A stretch of DNA of 14,554 nt from Bacillota bacterium (GTDB lineage: Bacteria; Bacillota_A; Clostridia; Acetivibrionales; DUMB01). The stretch covers positions 1-14,554 of the forward strand of contig JAMOAC010000122.1 of NCBI GenBank assembly GCA_023621975.1, given 5' to 3'. Every line of letters starts with the position of its first letter. Within the stretch, counting starts at the first letter, position 1. The translations under genes and the position numbers were made by a program. Below are positions 1 through 7,667 of this stretch, one piece after another. Under the pieces are notes generated by a model that ran no database searches, had not been told where the DNA came from, and saw only the letters and a list, made by a program, of their open reading frames with translations.

Positions 1-696
1 GAAGCAGAAAAGCATGCCGAATAATATGGAATACAAAATTATTTTTTTCAGGTCAAAGGTGAAGAGCTTGGAGCAAGCCGGTGGTACTGTAAGAAGTGCC
101 ATTATCAATATAATGCCCACAACCCTTATCAAAATTACCACCATCAATGCTACCATTACAAATATCAAATACTCGATGAAGCTTGTTTTTATTCCCACAA
201 CAGAAGCAAACTCACTGTCGAACAGGTAAGCCTTTAAAATATTGTAAAGGGATATAACCGCAAAAGCTATAATTGCATCAAGCGCAATCATAATCCAAAT
301 ATCCATGCGTGTAACAGTTAATATGTCTCCGAAAAGGTATGAAGCCATATCAGGCGGATAGCCGGGTGTGAAAGCTATAAAAAGAATTCCTGCAGCCATT
401 CCCATGGACCAGAACATTCCAATCAATATATCGGTATTTTCCAGGGACTTTCTTTTAATGGATGCTATGCCTAATGCGGCAGATACCGCAAAAATCATGG
501 CTCCAATAATCGGCTCTATGCCAAGGAAATATCCCAATCCTATTCCTCCAAAAGAAGTGTGGGCTATGCCGCTGCTCATCATTACAATCTTTTTTTCAAT
601 AATGATTGTTCCGATTATTCCGCATGCAATGCTTGCCAGTATGGATCCGACAAAAGCATTTTGTAAAAAAGAATACTTAAAAAGAGCTTCAAGCAT
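1..696 (-). CDS. znuB: Metal (zinc/manganese-type) ABC transporter permease ZnuB, 3'-truncated by window edge
   Basis: This is the membrane permease of a zinc/manganese-type ABC importer (ABC-3 family), which passes the metal delivered by the ZnuA lipoprotein across the membrane using ATP hydrolysed by ZnuC. Reading minus from the ATG at 696 gives 232 codons with no stop. The protein starts MLEALFKYSFLQNAF and is a run of hydrophobic segments, including VGSILASIACGIIGTIIV near the start, a small-residue stretch ending HTSFGGIGLGYFLG, and VVGIILIMALLTVPPA near the edge, as is usual for this family. Family members are about 270 residues, so roughly 40 C-terminal residues are missing. Its ATG shares one base with the znuC stop (TAATG), and a GAGGGGGA ribosome site lies upstream, which indicates translational coupling. 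Metal specificity (Zn or Mn) cannot be read from the permease. Confidence 0.92.
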   Translation of the reverse strand, partial: MLEALFKYSFLQNAFVGSILASIACGIIGTIIIEKKIVMMSSGIAHTSFGGIGLGYFLGIEPIIGAMIFAVSAALGIASIKRKSLENTDILIGMFWSMGMAAGILFIAFTPGYPPDMASYLFGDILTVTRMDIWIMIALDAIIAFAVISLYNILKAYLFDSEFASVVGIKTSFIEYLIFVMVALMVVILIRVVGIILIMALLTVPPACSKLFTFDLKKIILYSILFGMLFCF

Positions 697-1460
697 TATA
701 TGTCCCCCTCATGCTTTTTTAATACTCTATGCGGTACACCGTGGGCAATAAGTTCAACGGGACATCCGTATACCTGTTGAAACGTCTCATTGTCCAGTTC
801 AGGTACACCATGATAGAAAAGCTTGGTATTCAGGCAAGCAAGGCTTTTTATATGAGAGCAAATCGCTTCGGTATCGTGGGTTACAACTACAATGGTAATT
901 TCTTCGTTCAACTTTTCAAGCAGTTCATATATATGCTGTTTAGATGCTGAATCAACACTTGATGTAGGCTCGTCCATTAGAATAATTTTAGGTTGTACTG
1001 CCAAAGCCCTGGCAATCAGCACCCGCTGGAGCTGCCCTCCTGAAAGCTGGCCTATCTGCCTTTCCTTTAGTTCGTGCACACCGAGCTTTTCAAGCATCAT
1101 TTCAGCTATTTCCCTGTCTTCCTTTGTATACCTGTGGAACAGGCGGCACCCTGCAGGCAATCTGCCCATCAGGACGACATCCATGACATTTATGGGGAAA
1201 TTCCTGTCAAATTTTAAAAACTGAGGGACATAACCCAGTAAGCGCTCTTCACTCCCGGGTTCTTTGCCGTAAATCTTCACACTGCCTGAAGAAGGCTTTA
1301 TCAATCCTAAAACTGTCTTGATCAGGGTACTTTTCCCTCCGCCGTTCGGCCCAATAATACCCAGGAAATCTTTTTCCATTACCGTAAGGTTTATGTCCGA
1401 CAACGCACACACATTGCCATAATAAACACTGAGATTTTCTATTTCGATTGCTTTTTGCAC
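696..1460 (-). CDS. znuC: Metal ABC transporter ATP-binding protein ZnuC
   Basis: This is the cytoplasmic ATPase of the metal importer, 254 residues, a normal length for the family. Visible motifs in order are the Walker A GPNGGGKST (residues 37-45), the Q-loop Q80 in GYVPQ, the ABC signature LSGGQ (139-143), the Walker B ILMDEP (161-166) and the H-loop histidine in VVTHD (H195). The Walker A form with three glycines and the phrase PTSSVDS after Walker B are typical of the ZnuC/TroB/MntB branch. The start codon is GTG at 1460, preceded by a G-rich ribosome site (GGGGGG, 6 nt spacing). A longer ATG-initiated frame overlapping this point is out of frame with the ATPase. It sits 58 nt downstream of znuA and overlaps znuB by one base, so the three genes are one operon. 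Confidence 0.95.
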   Translation of the reverse strand: MQKAIEIENLSVYYGNVCALSDINLTVMEKDFLGIIGPNGGGKSTLIKTVLGLIKPSSGSVKIYGKEPGSEERLLGYVPQFLKFDRNFPINVMDVVLMGRLPAGCRLFHRYTKEDREIAEMMLEKLGVHELKERQIGQLSGGQLQRVLIARALAVQPKIILMDEPTSSVDSASKQHIYELLEKLNEEITIVVVTHDTEAICSHIKSLACLNTKLFYHGVPELDNETFQQVYGCPVELIAHGVPHRVLKKHEGDI

Positions 1461-1518
1461 AGGATACCCCCCAACTTTGGCAATTTTCCATGCTGACCAA
1501 TAACTTCACTAAACTGAA

Positions 1519-2391
1519 TTACAATTTTTCTTTGAATAAATTGGCGATTTTCCTTAAATTTTCAATATAATCGGCAGCAAGGGGATTGATCATCTCCGCC
1601 GTCCCGCCTATTTCTTCTGCAAATGCCTTCGCCTTTTTACCATCGTCCTCTGCCTGGTAAAATACCACCTTTATATTCTCCACCCTGGCTGTATCTATAA
1701 CATTTTGAAGATCTCTTGCAGTTGCTTCCTTACCCTCTACTTCAAGCGGCAGCATGTTCAGGCCGTAATCATCAGCAAAATATCCCAGCGCAGGATGGTA
1801 TATAATGAAAGTTCTGCCTTTCAGGTTTTCAAGCAGGGCCGCTATCTCCGAATCAACCTTCTCAATTTCCTCTATGTAGGCATTGGCATTTTTCTCATAT
1901 ATATCTTTGTTTTTCGGATCTATGGCTGAAAGTTCACGGGCAATGGCTTCAATCATGACAATAACCCTTTTGGGCGACATCCAGATATGGGGGTCCCTGC
2001 TTCCGGGAACAAATTCCCTGTCCGGATATGCCTTTGCAACTTCATCCTCCAGGCTTACCACCTTCAGGTTTTTGTTTATTTCCCGTGTCCTGGGAAGTAT
2101 ATTGACATCTTCGGTAGATATACCTATAGTAAAGTAAACCGCCGCATTGCTGAATTGTTCGAGCTCCTTTGGGGAAGGTGCATAGGTCTCGGGGCTTCTG
2201 CCCGGTGGTACCAATGTCACAACTTCCGCCAAGTCACCAGCTACAGCTTTGACGAAAGTTTTCTGGGGAACAATGGTCACAGCCACCGTAAGAACGCCTT
2301 CTTCAGTGCCGCTTTTCGCACTGCACCCTGTTATTCCCGCAATTATACCTGCAGCTGCCAAAAAGCAAAAAATAAATACATATTTCCTCAT
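1519..2391 (-). CDS. znuA: Metal-binding lipoprotein of zinc/manganese ABC importer (ZnuA/TroA family)
   Basis: This is the extracytoplasmic solute-binding protein (cluster A-I, ZnuA/TroA fold) that captures metal and hands it to ZnuB/ZnuC. The preferred start is ATG 2391 (MRKYVFIFCFLAAAG...), giving 290 residues with a lipoprotein signal and lipobox ITGC at residues 20-23. A GGAGG site lies 12 nt upstream, slightly far. The open frame continues to 2511, but that extension runs through the palindromic operator and would bury the signal peptide. Family landmarks are PPGRSPETY (62-70), DPHIW (133-137) and YHPALGYF (198-205), with a helical linker in between. Two usual metal-ligand positions look changed: the histidine expected in PPG-x-DPH is Glu68, and the late DP(L) aspartate reads INPL (Asn269). 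H135 and H199 remain. Zinc versus manganese is therefore uncertain; the family is not. Confidence 0.9.
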   Translation of the reverse strand: MRKYVFIFCFLAAAGIIAGITGCSAKSGTEEGVLTVAVTIVPQKTFVKAVAGDLAEVVTLVPPGRSPETYAPSPKELEQFSNAAVYFTIGISTEDVNILPRTREINKNLKVVSLEDEVAKAYPDREFVPGSRDPHIWMSPKRVIVMIEAIARELSAIDPKNKDIYEKNANAYIEEIEKVDSEIAALLENLKGRTFIIYHPALGYFADDYGLNMLPLEVEGKEATARDLQNVIDTARVENIKVVFYQAEDDGKKAKAFAEEIGGTAEMINPLAADYIENLRKIANLFKEKL

Positions 2392-2488
2392 ATTTTCACA
2401 ATGCCTCCGGAAAATTTCAATAAACTGTCTTTTATTTATAACCTGACAATTTATTTGTCGTTTCATTAGATACATTATTTGTAAATAC

Positions 2489-2533
2489 AAATATAGTAAA
2501 TGCAAATGCAAACCATTCGCATTTACTATATTT
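2489..2533. promoter_or_regulatory. 45-bp near-perfect palindrome upstream of znuA, candidate metal-responsive (Zur/Fur-type) operator
   Basis: The left arm (2489-2508) and right arm (2514-2533) are reverse complements at 19 of 20 positions around a 5-nt centre (CAAAC, 2509-2513). The core half-site is GTAAATGCAAATG (2496-2508), facing CATTCGCATTTAC (2514-2526). A third, direct copy of the half-site, GTAAATACAAATA (11/13), lies at 2481-2493, 15 bp before the left arm. The element sits about 100 bp upstream of the znuA start in the 328-bp divergent spacer (2392-2719) between the metal transporter and the sigma factor gene. An inverted A/T-rich repeat at the head of a zinc-transporter operon is what Fur-superfamily repressors such as Zur bind; I do not claim a consensus match. 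No gene ends here, so a terminator role is unlikely. Confidence 0.6.
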
Positions 2534-2646
2534 TATGTCTTTCTTCCAACACTGTCAACATATTCATGTTTTACCACGTTTATATTTTTATTATATCCGC
2601 GAATTGGAATTGATAAACAAAGTAAATTTAACATTTCACAGATGCA

Positions 2647-2675
2647 TGTAACATTTTTTGCGTCTGTTTCGTTTA
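2647..2675 (+). promoter_or_regulatory. Candidate ECF-type promoter for the sigma/anti-sigma operon
   Basis: TGTAAC (2647-2652) and CGTTTA (2670-2675) are separated by 17 nt, about 45 nt before the sigma factor start. ECF sigma factors commonly recognise an AAC-containing -35 element and a CGT-containing -10 element with this spacing, and commonly transcribe their own gene. A TATAAT-like string overlaps at 2674-2679 but has no convincing housekeeping -35 at the right distance. The call rests on motif shape and position only. Confidence 0.4.
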
Positions 2676-2719
2676 TAATATTGAAATAAATCAAGCCCCT
2701 ATGAGGGACAGGAGGAACT

Positions 2720-3265
2720 ATGATTGATGCAAAAACATTGAAAAAAGCACAGGAAGGCGACTTGTCTGCCGTTGAAGAAGTGTGCTCCGCCACATGGGAG
2801 CCCCTGTACAGGTTTATATATATGAGAGTGCAAAACCGTGAAGAAGCCGAAGATATCACTCAGGAAACTTATGTAAAATCTCTTTCCAACTTACATAAGT
2901 ATGATTTTGAACCTGAAAATTTCTCAAATTTCCTGAAAACCGTTGCATTGAATGTCTTAAAGGACAGATGGCGAAAAAACAAACGGCGGAAGGAAATTGA
3001 ATTTATTGATGAAATAAGGTTCAGTGAAGCCGCTTTCAATGATACCTCTGAAACAAGCACAAACAGGCTGTTGATAGAGAAAGCATTGAACAACCTGAGC
3101 GAAGAACAGCGCAATATCATTGTCCTTAGAATAGTCAAAGGCTATTCTGTAGCCGAGACGGCCCAAATGACAGGAAAGTCCCCTGCCAATGTACGCGTGA
3201 TCCAGTACCGTGCGCTGAAGGAACTGGCTTCCATCCTTGAAAAAGAAAAAGATTATATGAAATAA
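2720..3265 (+). CDS. ECF-type RNA polymerase sigma factor
   Basis: A 181-residue sigma-70 family protein of the extracytoplasmic-function class: it directs RNA polymerase to a small regulon when released from its membrane anti-sigma partner. Region 2 spans about residues 20-90 and contains EEAEDITQETYVK (41-53), the core-binding and -10 melting motif. Region 4 spans about 118-172 and has LSEEQRNIIVLRIVKGYS followed by the helix-turn-helix AETAQMTGKSPANVRVIQYRALKEL. The linker is short and regions 1 and 3 are absent, as expected for ECF proteins. The ATG at 2720 follows a clear AGGAGG site. The gene ends 16 nt before the anti-sigma-like gene, so the two are co-transcribed. The signal it responds to cannot be read from the sequence; the divergent metal transporter is a neighbour but not evidence of a link. 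Confidence 0.95.
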   Translation: MIDAKTLKKAQEGDLSAVEEVCSATWEPLYRFIYMRVQNREEAEDITQETYVKSLSNLHKYDFEPENFSNFLKTVALNVLKDRWRKNKRRKEIEFIDEIRFSEAAFNDTSETSTNRLLIEKALNNLSEEQRNIIVLRIVKGYSVAETAQMTGKSPANVRVIQYRALKELASILEKEKDYMK

Positions 3266-3281
3266 CAGGAGGAATAAGGCA

Positions 3282-4793
3282 ATGAATAATAATGAAAAAA
3301 TTATTTCAGATTATATTGACAAGCTTAATTCTGAAAAAAAGCCCGGAGAGCATGAGCAGGCTGACAACTCTCCTGAAATGGAAATGCTTATGGAAACTGT
3401 CAGACAGGTGCGCAGCCTCAGGGAACCCGCCCTCCCTCAAAAAAGTTATGTGAAAAGCCTTGCTGAAAAGGTTTCTGCCTCTCTCAAATCAGAACTTTGG
3501 GAAAGTTCGGGCAATAATGCCTTATCCGGTGCCGATGCCAACCGGCTGAAGAGAACAAGCTCATCAAGCATATCAGGCAAGGTTCGTTCAGCCTCAAGGA
3601 TCAGGACCCGTATTGCAGGAATGGGAATAGCGGCAGCGGTTGTTATTTTCGCGATGCTCATGATTAATCTGGTATATCCTTTATTTAATGGAAACATCGT
3701 ACATGCGATGGAAGAAGCATATCAGAAAATAACTGCATACCATGGATTGCTGCAAATTTCCGAAACAAATGCCCAGGGCGAAACATTTAATCATACGGTA
3801 CTTGAAATATGGGCTGACAAGAGCGGGCGTTATGTCGTAAAAGGTATTGAAGGGCTGCAAAAAGGCCAGACAATAGTAAATGACGGACAGAAAAAATGGC
3901 AGATATGCCCCGATGAAAAAAGCGTATACGTCTTTGCAGCCTTCCCCGACCCCTATCGCTTCGTATTTGAGATAGGAAAAGAAATTGACCAGGCAAAGAA
4001 CGCTCTTAAGGTGACAAATGCAGGCAGTGATATAATTTCAGGCAGAAAGGCTGACGTATTGGAAGTTACACCTGACGGAGGCGCTCCCTACCGAATATGG
4101 ATTGACGCGGAAACAAGGCTTCCTCTGCAAAAGGAAACTGCAGTGCAAAACGCGCTTCAGCACAGAGTGACCTACACTGAAATAGATTTTATAGATTCCA
4201 TACCTCCTGAACTTATTTCCGGTGATTTTCCTAAAGATTTTAAAGTCATAGAAACAAATACTGAGCAATCGGTAAGTAATATTGAAGAAGCACAGGAAAT
4301 AGCAGGCTTTGAAGTTATACTGCCTGAAAGCATGCCTGAAGGTTACGCCCTTGAAAGAATATCTGTATTGCCGGATGAAAAGATAGTTAAAATGCTGTAT
4401 AAAACAGCTGCGGGAAATGACGGCAATACCGTTATTATACTTGAAGGCAGGCCTGAAGAAGAGTTTAAGGTAAATCCGTCTTCAATACTGTCAAAAAACA
4501 ACGGAGCGGATGTTGAGATTCAATCTCCTGTACAAATGGGTTCCGGAATACTTGGTGCAGGCGGTGCGTATGCTGGAATTACGGATATCAGCTCGATAAG
4601 GTGGAGGCAGAACGGGTATGAATATGCTGTAGTTGGCAACATCAGCATGGAGGAGCTTATCGAATTTGCAAACAAAATACCCGGAACAAATATTGAAGTC
4701 CCAGATTCCACCGGAGAACTTCCGTTCAAACCCCAGGTAGATGTTCCTGTAGACATGGAAATTGAGGAAAATACATTGACCCCGCATTCGTAA
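3282..4793 (+). CDS. Membrane-anchored anti-sigma-like protein with RseB/LolA-like and DUF4367-like domains; 3' end frameshifted
   Basis: This is the likely anti-sigma regulator of the ECF factor encoded 16 nt upstream (ribosome site AGGAGG before ATG 3282). As it stands it is 503 residues. Residues 1-108 are hydrophilic and presumably cytosolic, where they would bind the sigma factor. One TM helix spans about 111-133 (MGIAAAVVIFAMLMINLVYP). Residues about 140-320 resemble the RseB/MucB/LolA lipoprotein-binding fold (HAMEEAYQKITAYHG, an EIWADKSGRY strand, RIWIDAETRLPLQ). Residues about 338-466 resemble DUF4367 (GFEVILPESMPEGY, IRWRQNGYEYAVVG, SMEELIEFANKI). The frame stops at TAA 4791-4793, and protein-like sequence continues in the -1 frame to 5011. 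The intact gene would encode about 576 residues. No canonical zinc-finger anti-sigma HxxxCxxC motif is visible at the N-terminus, so the sigma-binding role is inferred from context. Confidence 0.85.
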   Translation: MNNNEKIISDYIDKLNSEKKPGEHEQADNSPEMEMLMETVRQVRSLREPALPQKSYVKSLAEKVSASLKSELWESSGNNALSGADANRLKRTSSSSISGKVRSASRIRTRIAGMGIAAAVVIFAMLMINLVYPLFNGNIVHAMEEAYQKITAYHGLLQISETNAQGETFNHTVLEIWADKSGRYVVKGIEGLQKGQTIVNDGQKKWQICPDEKSVYVFAAFPDPYRFVFEIGKEIDQAKNALKVTNAGSDIISGRKADVLEVTPDGGAPYRIWIDAETRLPLQKETAVQNALQHRVTYTEIDFIDSIPPELISGDFPKDFKVIETNTEQSVSNIEEAQEIAGFEVILPESMPEGYALERISVLPDEKIVKMLYKTAAGNDGNTVIILEGRPEEEFKVNPSSILSKNNGADVEIQSPVQMGSGILGAGGAYAGITDISSIRWRQNGYEYAVVGNISMEELIEFANKIPGTNIEVPDSTGELPFKPQVDVPVDMEIEENTLTPHS

Positions 4794-5011
4794 CGCAGGT
4801 ATTTGTAGGGCAATTAATTTATCCTGAAGGAATCGTAGGTGATTATCCGGTAAGTATGGACGAAATAGAAATAGTTTACAATGACGGTAAAGCAGCTGTA
4901 GCACAAATAAGCGGTGAAAAGACACCCGCAAGCAAAGTATATCTTAAGAAACTCATAAGGGAAGACGCTACCGGAATATGGACCGTGATAGGATATGACC
5001 CGGCAAAATAA
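4766..5011 (+). pseudogene. Out-of-frame C-terminal segment of the anti-sigma-like protein
   Basis: The -1 frame relative to the upstream gene is open from just after TGA 4763-4765 to TAA 5009-5011. It encodes about 79 residues that read as an ordinary secreted-domain C-terminus (IDPAFVTQVFVGQLIYPEG near its start, ending GIWTVIGYDPAK). There is no ribosome site or convincing start codon of its own. Adding one A to the AAAA run at 4768-4771 turns the junction into a smooth EEKYIDPAFVTQVFVGQ. I read this as the true C-terminal domain of the 3282 gene, separated by a one-base deletion or a sequencing error. No canonical -1 slippery heptamer is present, so programmed frameshifting is unlikely. 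Confidence 0.75.
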
Positions 5012-5089
5012 TCGAATAAGAACTGTGTAATATCAAAGTGCTTTAAATAATATATGGCATAGTGCTTAAAAATAAAATCAGCTTTAAGT

Positions 5090-5127
5090 AAAAAAGCCCC
5101 CGGATTTTAGATCCGGGGGCTTTTTTT
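5090..5127. terminator. Strong bidirectional intrinsic terminator
   Basis: A perfect 10-bp G/C-rich stem (GCCCCCGGAT, 5096-5105, with its complement at 5111-5120) encloses a 5-nt loop (TTTAG). It is flanked by six A on the left and seven T on the right, so it has a T-tract in both directions. It lies between the end of the sigma/anti-sigma operon (plus) and the end of the AraC-type gene (minus), which converge here, and can terminate both. The rest of 5012-5169 holds nothing else recognisable. Confidence 0.95.
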
Positions 5128-5169
5128 ACTCAAATGGATAATTGCTTACTCAAATTAGAAAATTTCCTG

Positions 5170-7518
5170 CTACATCATTTCCGATGATTTTATGGCATAT
5201 TCTTTTGGAGTGACACCGTATTTCTTTTTAAACAGGCTATAAAAATACGTGTCATTTTCAATTCCGACATTATTGCTGATTTCGGCAACACTCATTGTTG
5301 TGTTTCTGAGCAATTCGGAAGCAGCAGTAATCCTAACGTCATTAATATATTCATTAATTGTCATTCCTGTAGTCTCCTTAAATATCCTTCCGATGTAACG
5401 CGGGGACATCTTAAGCATTGAAGCAATCTCATCAACGCACAAATTGCAGTCGCTGTAATTGGATTTAATAATATCCATTATGTTTTCCACCAGCACCCTG
5501 TGCCTGTCTTCTTTCTTTATGCTGCTTTTAAGTTCGATAATGTTTTTAAGGCTGTCCAGCACTGCCTGCTTAAAATCATCTATGGTTTCAGCATCTAAAA
5601 TGCTGTGGCTGACTGACGACAAATCAAATGATATCGGTTTTAAACTCATCTTGTTTGTTTCATCAACAGTATCTTTTATTATATTAAACATGAGGATTGA
5701 CGATACAATTATATTATTATAGTCAAGCTTGCAGATTTCTTCTGAAATCTTATCCAGTATTTCTTCTATTTTGTTAATGTTACCTCTCCTGATTTCCTCC
5801 TCCAGTTTTTTCTTAAGCTCCACAGGTATTTCCTGATTGGGATTGTTACTGTTGCTTTCTATCATTTCAGGAGTTATTATTGAATTCCTTCCGAAAACAT
5901 ACTTGTATGATGAATTACGCAATACATTACTGTATTCTTCACTTACGTCCGTCAAATCGGCAATTTCCCGGCTTATTGTAACCGTTACCGATATTTTCAG
6001 AAAATTAATGATTTTTTCCTGGCACTCCTTAATGAGGGAACATAACTTTTTATAAAATGCTTCACCGGAACCGTCAGTATTTACAATTAATACAACTTTC
6101 TCATTATATTCTATATCCACCCCGTTTACTGTAAAATACTGGGATATGATTTCCTCACAAATGTTTATAACGCAGAATTTCAGCAATCCCCTGTCCTTGG
6201 AATTATATTTGTTTCTAAATTCATTGCTGTTGTCTATTGAAACAATACATATTACCATCTCTTTATCAACGCTGATGTTGATGCCGTTTTTCTTCAACTC
6301 TGCCGCAAACTTGGATATATCACCGGTAAATGTGTTGTAAAGTATTTTTTTCATATACTGGCTTTTCATTTCTTCCCTATAGGTAAGCCTTTGTATTTCA
6401 TAATCGTTGAGGCCGTTAATAATACTGTTGTAAACATTGCTTAAAAACGTTATTTCATCTTTTTCAGGAGAAATATCGCTTATTGGGTTTTTGGATACAA
6501 CATACGTCACAAGCCTTCCGATAGGTTTATATATAGCTCTTGAAATAAAGAACACTATGATAACGGATAATACCAGGATAATAGCTGTAATAATCAGGAT
6601 ACTGTATTTTATTTTGTTGATAAAACCAAACAGGTCACTGTATTTCTGTGTCTTTACAAGGAACATATCCAGCCTATCGATATATAAAAACGTATATATA
6701 TACTTCTCATTTCCAACTTTCTTTATAATATACCCGCTGTCTTTTTTCTTTTCATCCGGTGTATCCATGTATTCCCAGTATGCTTCGTCTATACTTTTGC
6801 TAAACTCGAGACTGCTAGGCTCGTTACCTATATATTCCCCATTGTTATTATATATTAAAATGTATTCTCCTTCATTTGGATTATTGTTATAAATACTCGA
6901 AATATTTTCGATCAGCCATTCCGGGTTGACATTTATGACCAGCATTTCATTTAACAGGTTATCTTTGCTTGCACACATAAAATATGTGAAAACGTATTTT
7001 GATTTTTGGGTCTCCTTGTATTCCGGTTCTATCTTACGCATTATAGGTTTGAGTATAGGAATGTTGTTGTTCTTTATATGATCAGTAACTACCGGATCAT
7101 TATAATAAAGCCCGTTATAAGTAGAATAGAAGCCTCCAACATTTTTATTATAAATATACAAAGAGTGTATAAAAGGGTTTGTCGATGTAAGTGTCTTTTT
7201 TATCCTGTTAATTCTCGTTACAATTCCAGTAATATCAGAACTATTGTCATACATGATATATGCTACGTCATTGGAGTTATGCAAATATTTGCATATGTCC
7301 TTTATTGTGTTGTCCATAAATTCAATGTTGGATTTTAACTGCGACAGGATTTTCTGGTTATTACTGCTTTCATTTTCTATTATAATACTGCCGACATTAT
7401 TTATCATCATTGCAGAAAACACAGTAACGAGAGTAAAAAAGGCAATAAGGACAATGAAGTATATCCTCATCATGTATTTATTATTTTTCAATTTGTTAAA
7501 TAGTGATAATACTCTCAT
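5170..7518 (-). CDS. Transmembrane AraC-family transcriptional regulator with extracytoplasmic Cache-like sensor (YesN-like C-terminus)
   Basis: A 782-residue one-component regulator. TM1 is about residues 18-40 and TM2 about 305-327. The roughly 260 residues between them are the extracytoplasmic sensor, probably a double Cache-like domain given its position and the N-terminal helix plus tyrosine-rich strands. A short HAMP-like stretch follows (ISRAIYKPIGRL), then a cytosolic middle region (about 380-545) of the kind found in YesN-type proteins, and a C-terminal AraC DNA-binding domain (about 676-776) with two helix-turn-helices (LCVDEIASMLKMSPRYIGRIFK and VAEISNNVGIENDTYFYSLF). ATG 7518 has an AGAGGAG site 7 nt upstream. 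Such proteins usually control nearby carbohydrate genes in response to an extracellular sugar, and this one lies directly downstream of the glycosidase operon on the same strand. It is more A/T-rich (many Ile, Asn and Lys codons) than the enzyme genes. There is no receiver domain, so it is not a response regulator. Confidence 0.92.
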   Translation of the reverse strand: MRVLSLFNKLKNNKYMMRIYFIVLIAFFTLVTVFSAMMINNVGSIIIENESSNNQKILSQLKSNIEFMDNTIKDICKYLHNSNDVAYIMYDNSSDITGIVTRINRIKKTLTSTNPFIHSLYIYNKNVGGFYSTYNGLYYNDPVVTDHIKNNNIPILKPIMRKIEPEYKETQKSKYVFTYFMCASKDNLLNEMLVINVNPEWLIENISSIYNNNPNEGEYILIYNNNGEYIGNEPSSLEFSKSIDEAYWEYMDTPDEKKKDSGYIIKKVGNEKYIYTFLYIDRLDMFLVKTQKYSDLFGFINKIKYSILIITAIILVLSVIIVFFISRAIYKPIGRLVTYVVSKNPISDISPEKDEITFLSNVYNSIINGLNDYEIQRLTYREEMKSQYMKKILYNTFTGDISKFAAELKKNGINISVDKEMVICIVSIDNSNEFRNKYNSKDRGLLKFCVINICEEIISQYFTVNGVDIEYNEKVVLIVNTDGSGEAFYKKLCSLIKECQEKIINFLKISVTVTISREIADLTDVSEEYSNVLRNSSYKYVFGRNSIITPEMIESNSNNPNQEIPVELKKKLEEEIRRGNINKIEEILDKISEEICKLDYNNIIVSSILMFNIIKDTVDETNKMSLKPISFDLSSVSHSILDAETIDDFKQAVLDSLKNIIELKSSIKKEDRHRVLVENIMDIIKSNYSDCNLCVDEIASMLKMSPRYIGRIFKETTGMTINEYINDVRITAASELLRNTTMSVAEISNNVGIENDTYFYSLFKKKYGVTPKEYAIKSSEMM

Positions 7519-7667
7519 TTATATGCTCCTCTGACATTTATTAGTAGCAAATTAAAAGAGTAAAAAACTTTTATCTCACCATATTTATGTACTTCATCCA
7601 TTTTATTTATATTAATTTTTTTATGTTTTATATGAATTACAAAATTTCATTAATATGTATGTTTTTT

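Noticed and set aside
368..751. 127-codon plus-strand frame opposite znuB/znuC
   Set aside because: It is the antisense shadow of the hydrophobic permease gene, whose minus-strand translation has clear family features.
1249..1509. 86-codon minus frame starting at ATG 1509, overlapping the start of znuC
   Set aside because: It is out of frame with the ATPase motifs and has no recognisable protein character; znuC starts with GTG 1460.
2392..2511. In-frame N-terminal extension of znuA starting at 2511
   Set aside because: It would run through the palindromic operator and place 40 polar residues before an obvious lipoprotein signal. The start at 2391 fits the lipobox and has a ribosome site.
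4766..4793. Programmed -1 ribosomal frameshift at the end of the anti-sigma-like gene
   Set aside because: No X-XXY-YYZ slippery heptamer lies in the permitted 4766-4790 interval and no obvious stimulatory hairpin follows. A one-base indel in AAAA is simpler.
4520..4931. Minus-strand open frames opposite the end of the anti-sigma-like gene
   Set aside because: They have no ribosome site and no protein-like motifs, and they overlap well-supported plus-strand coding.
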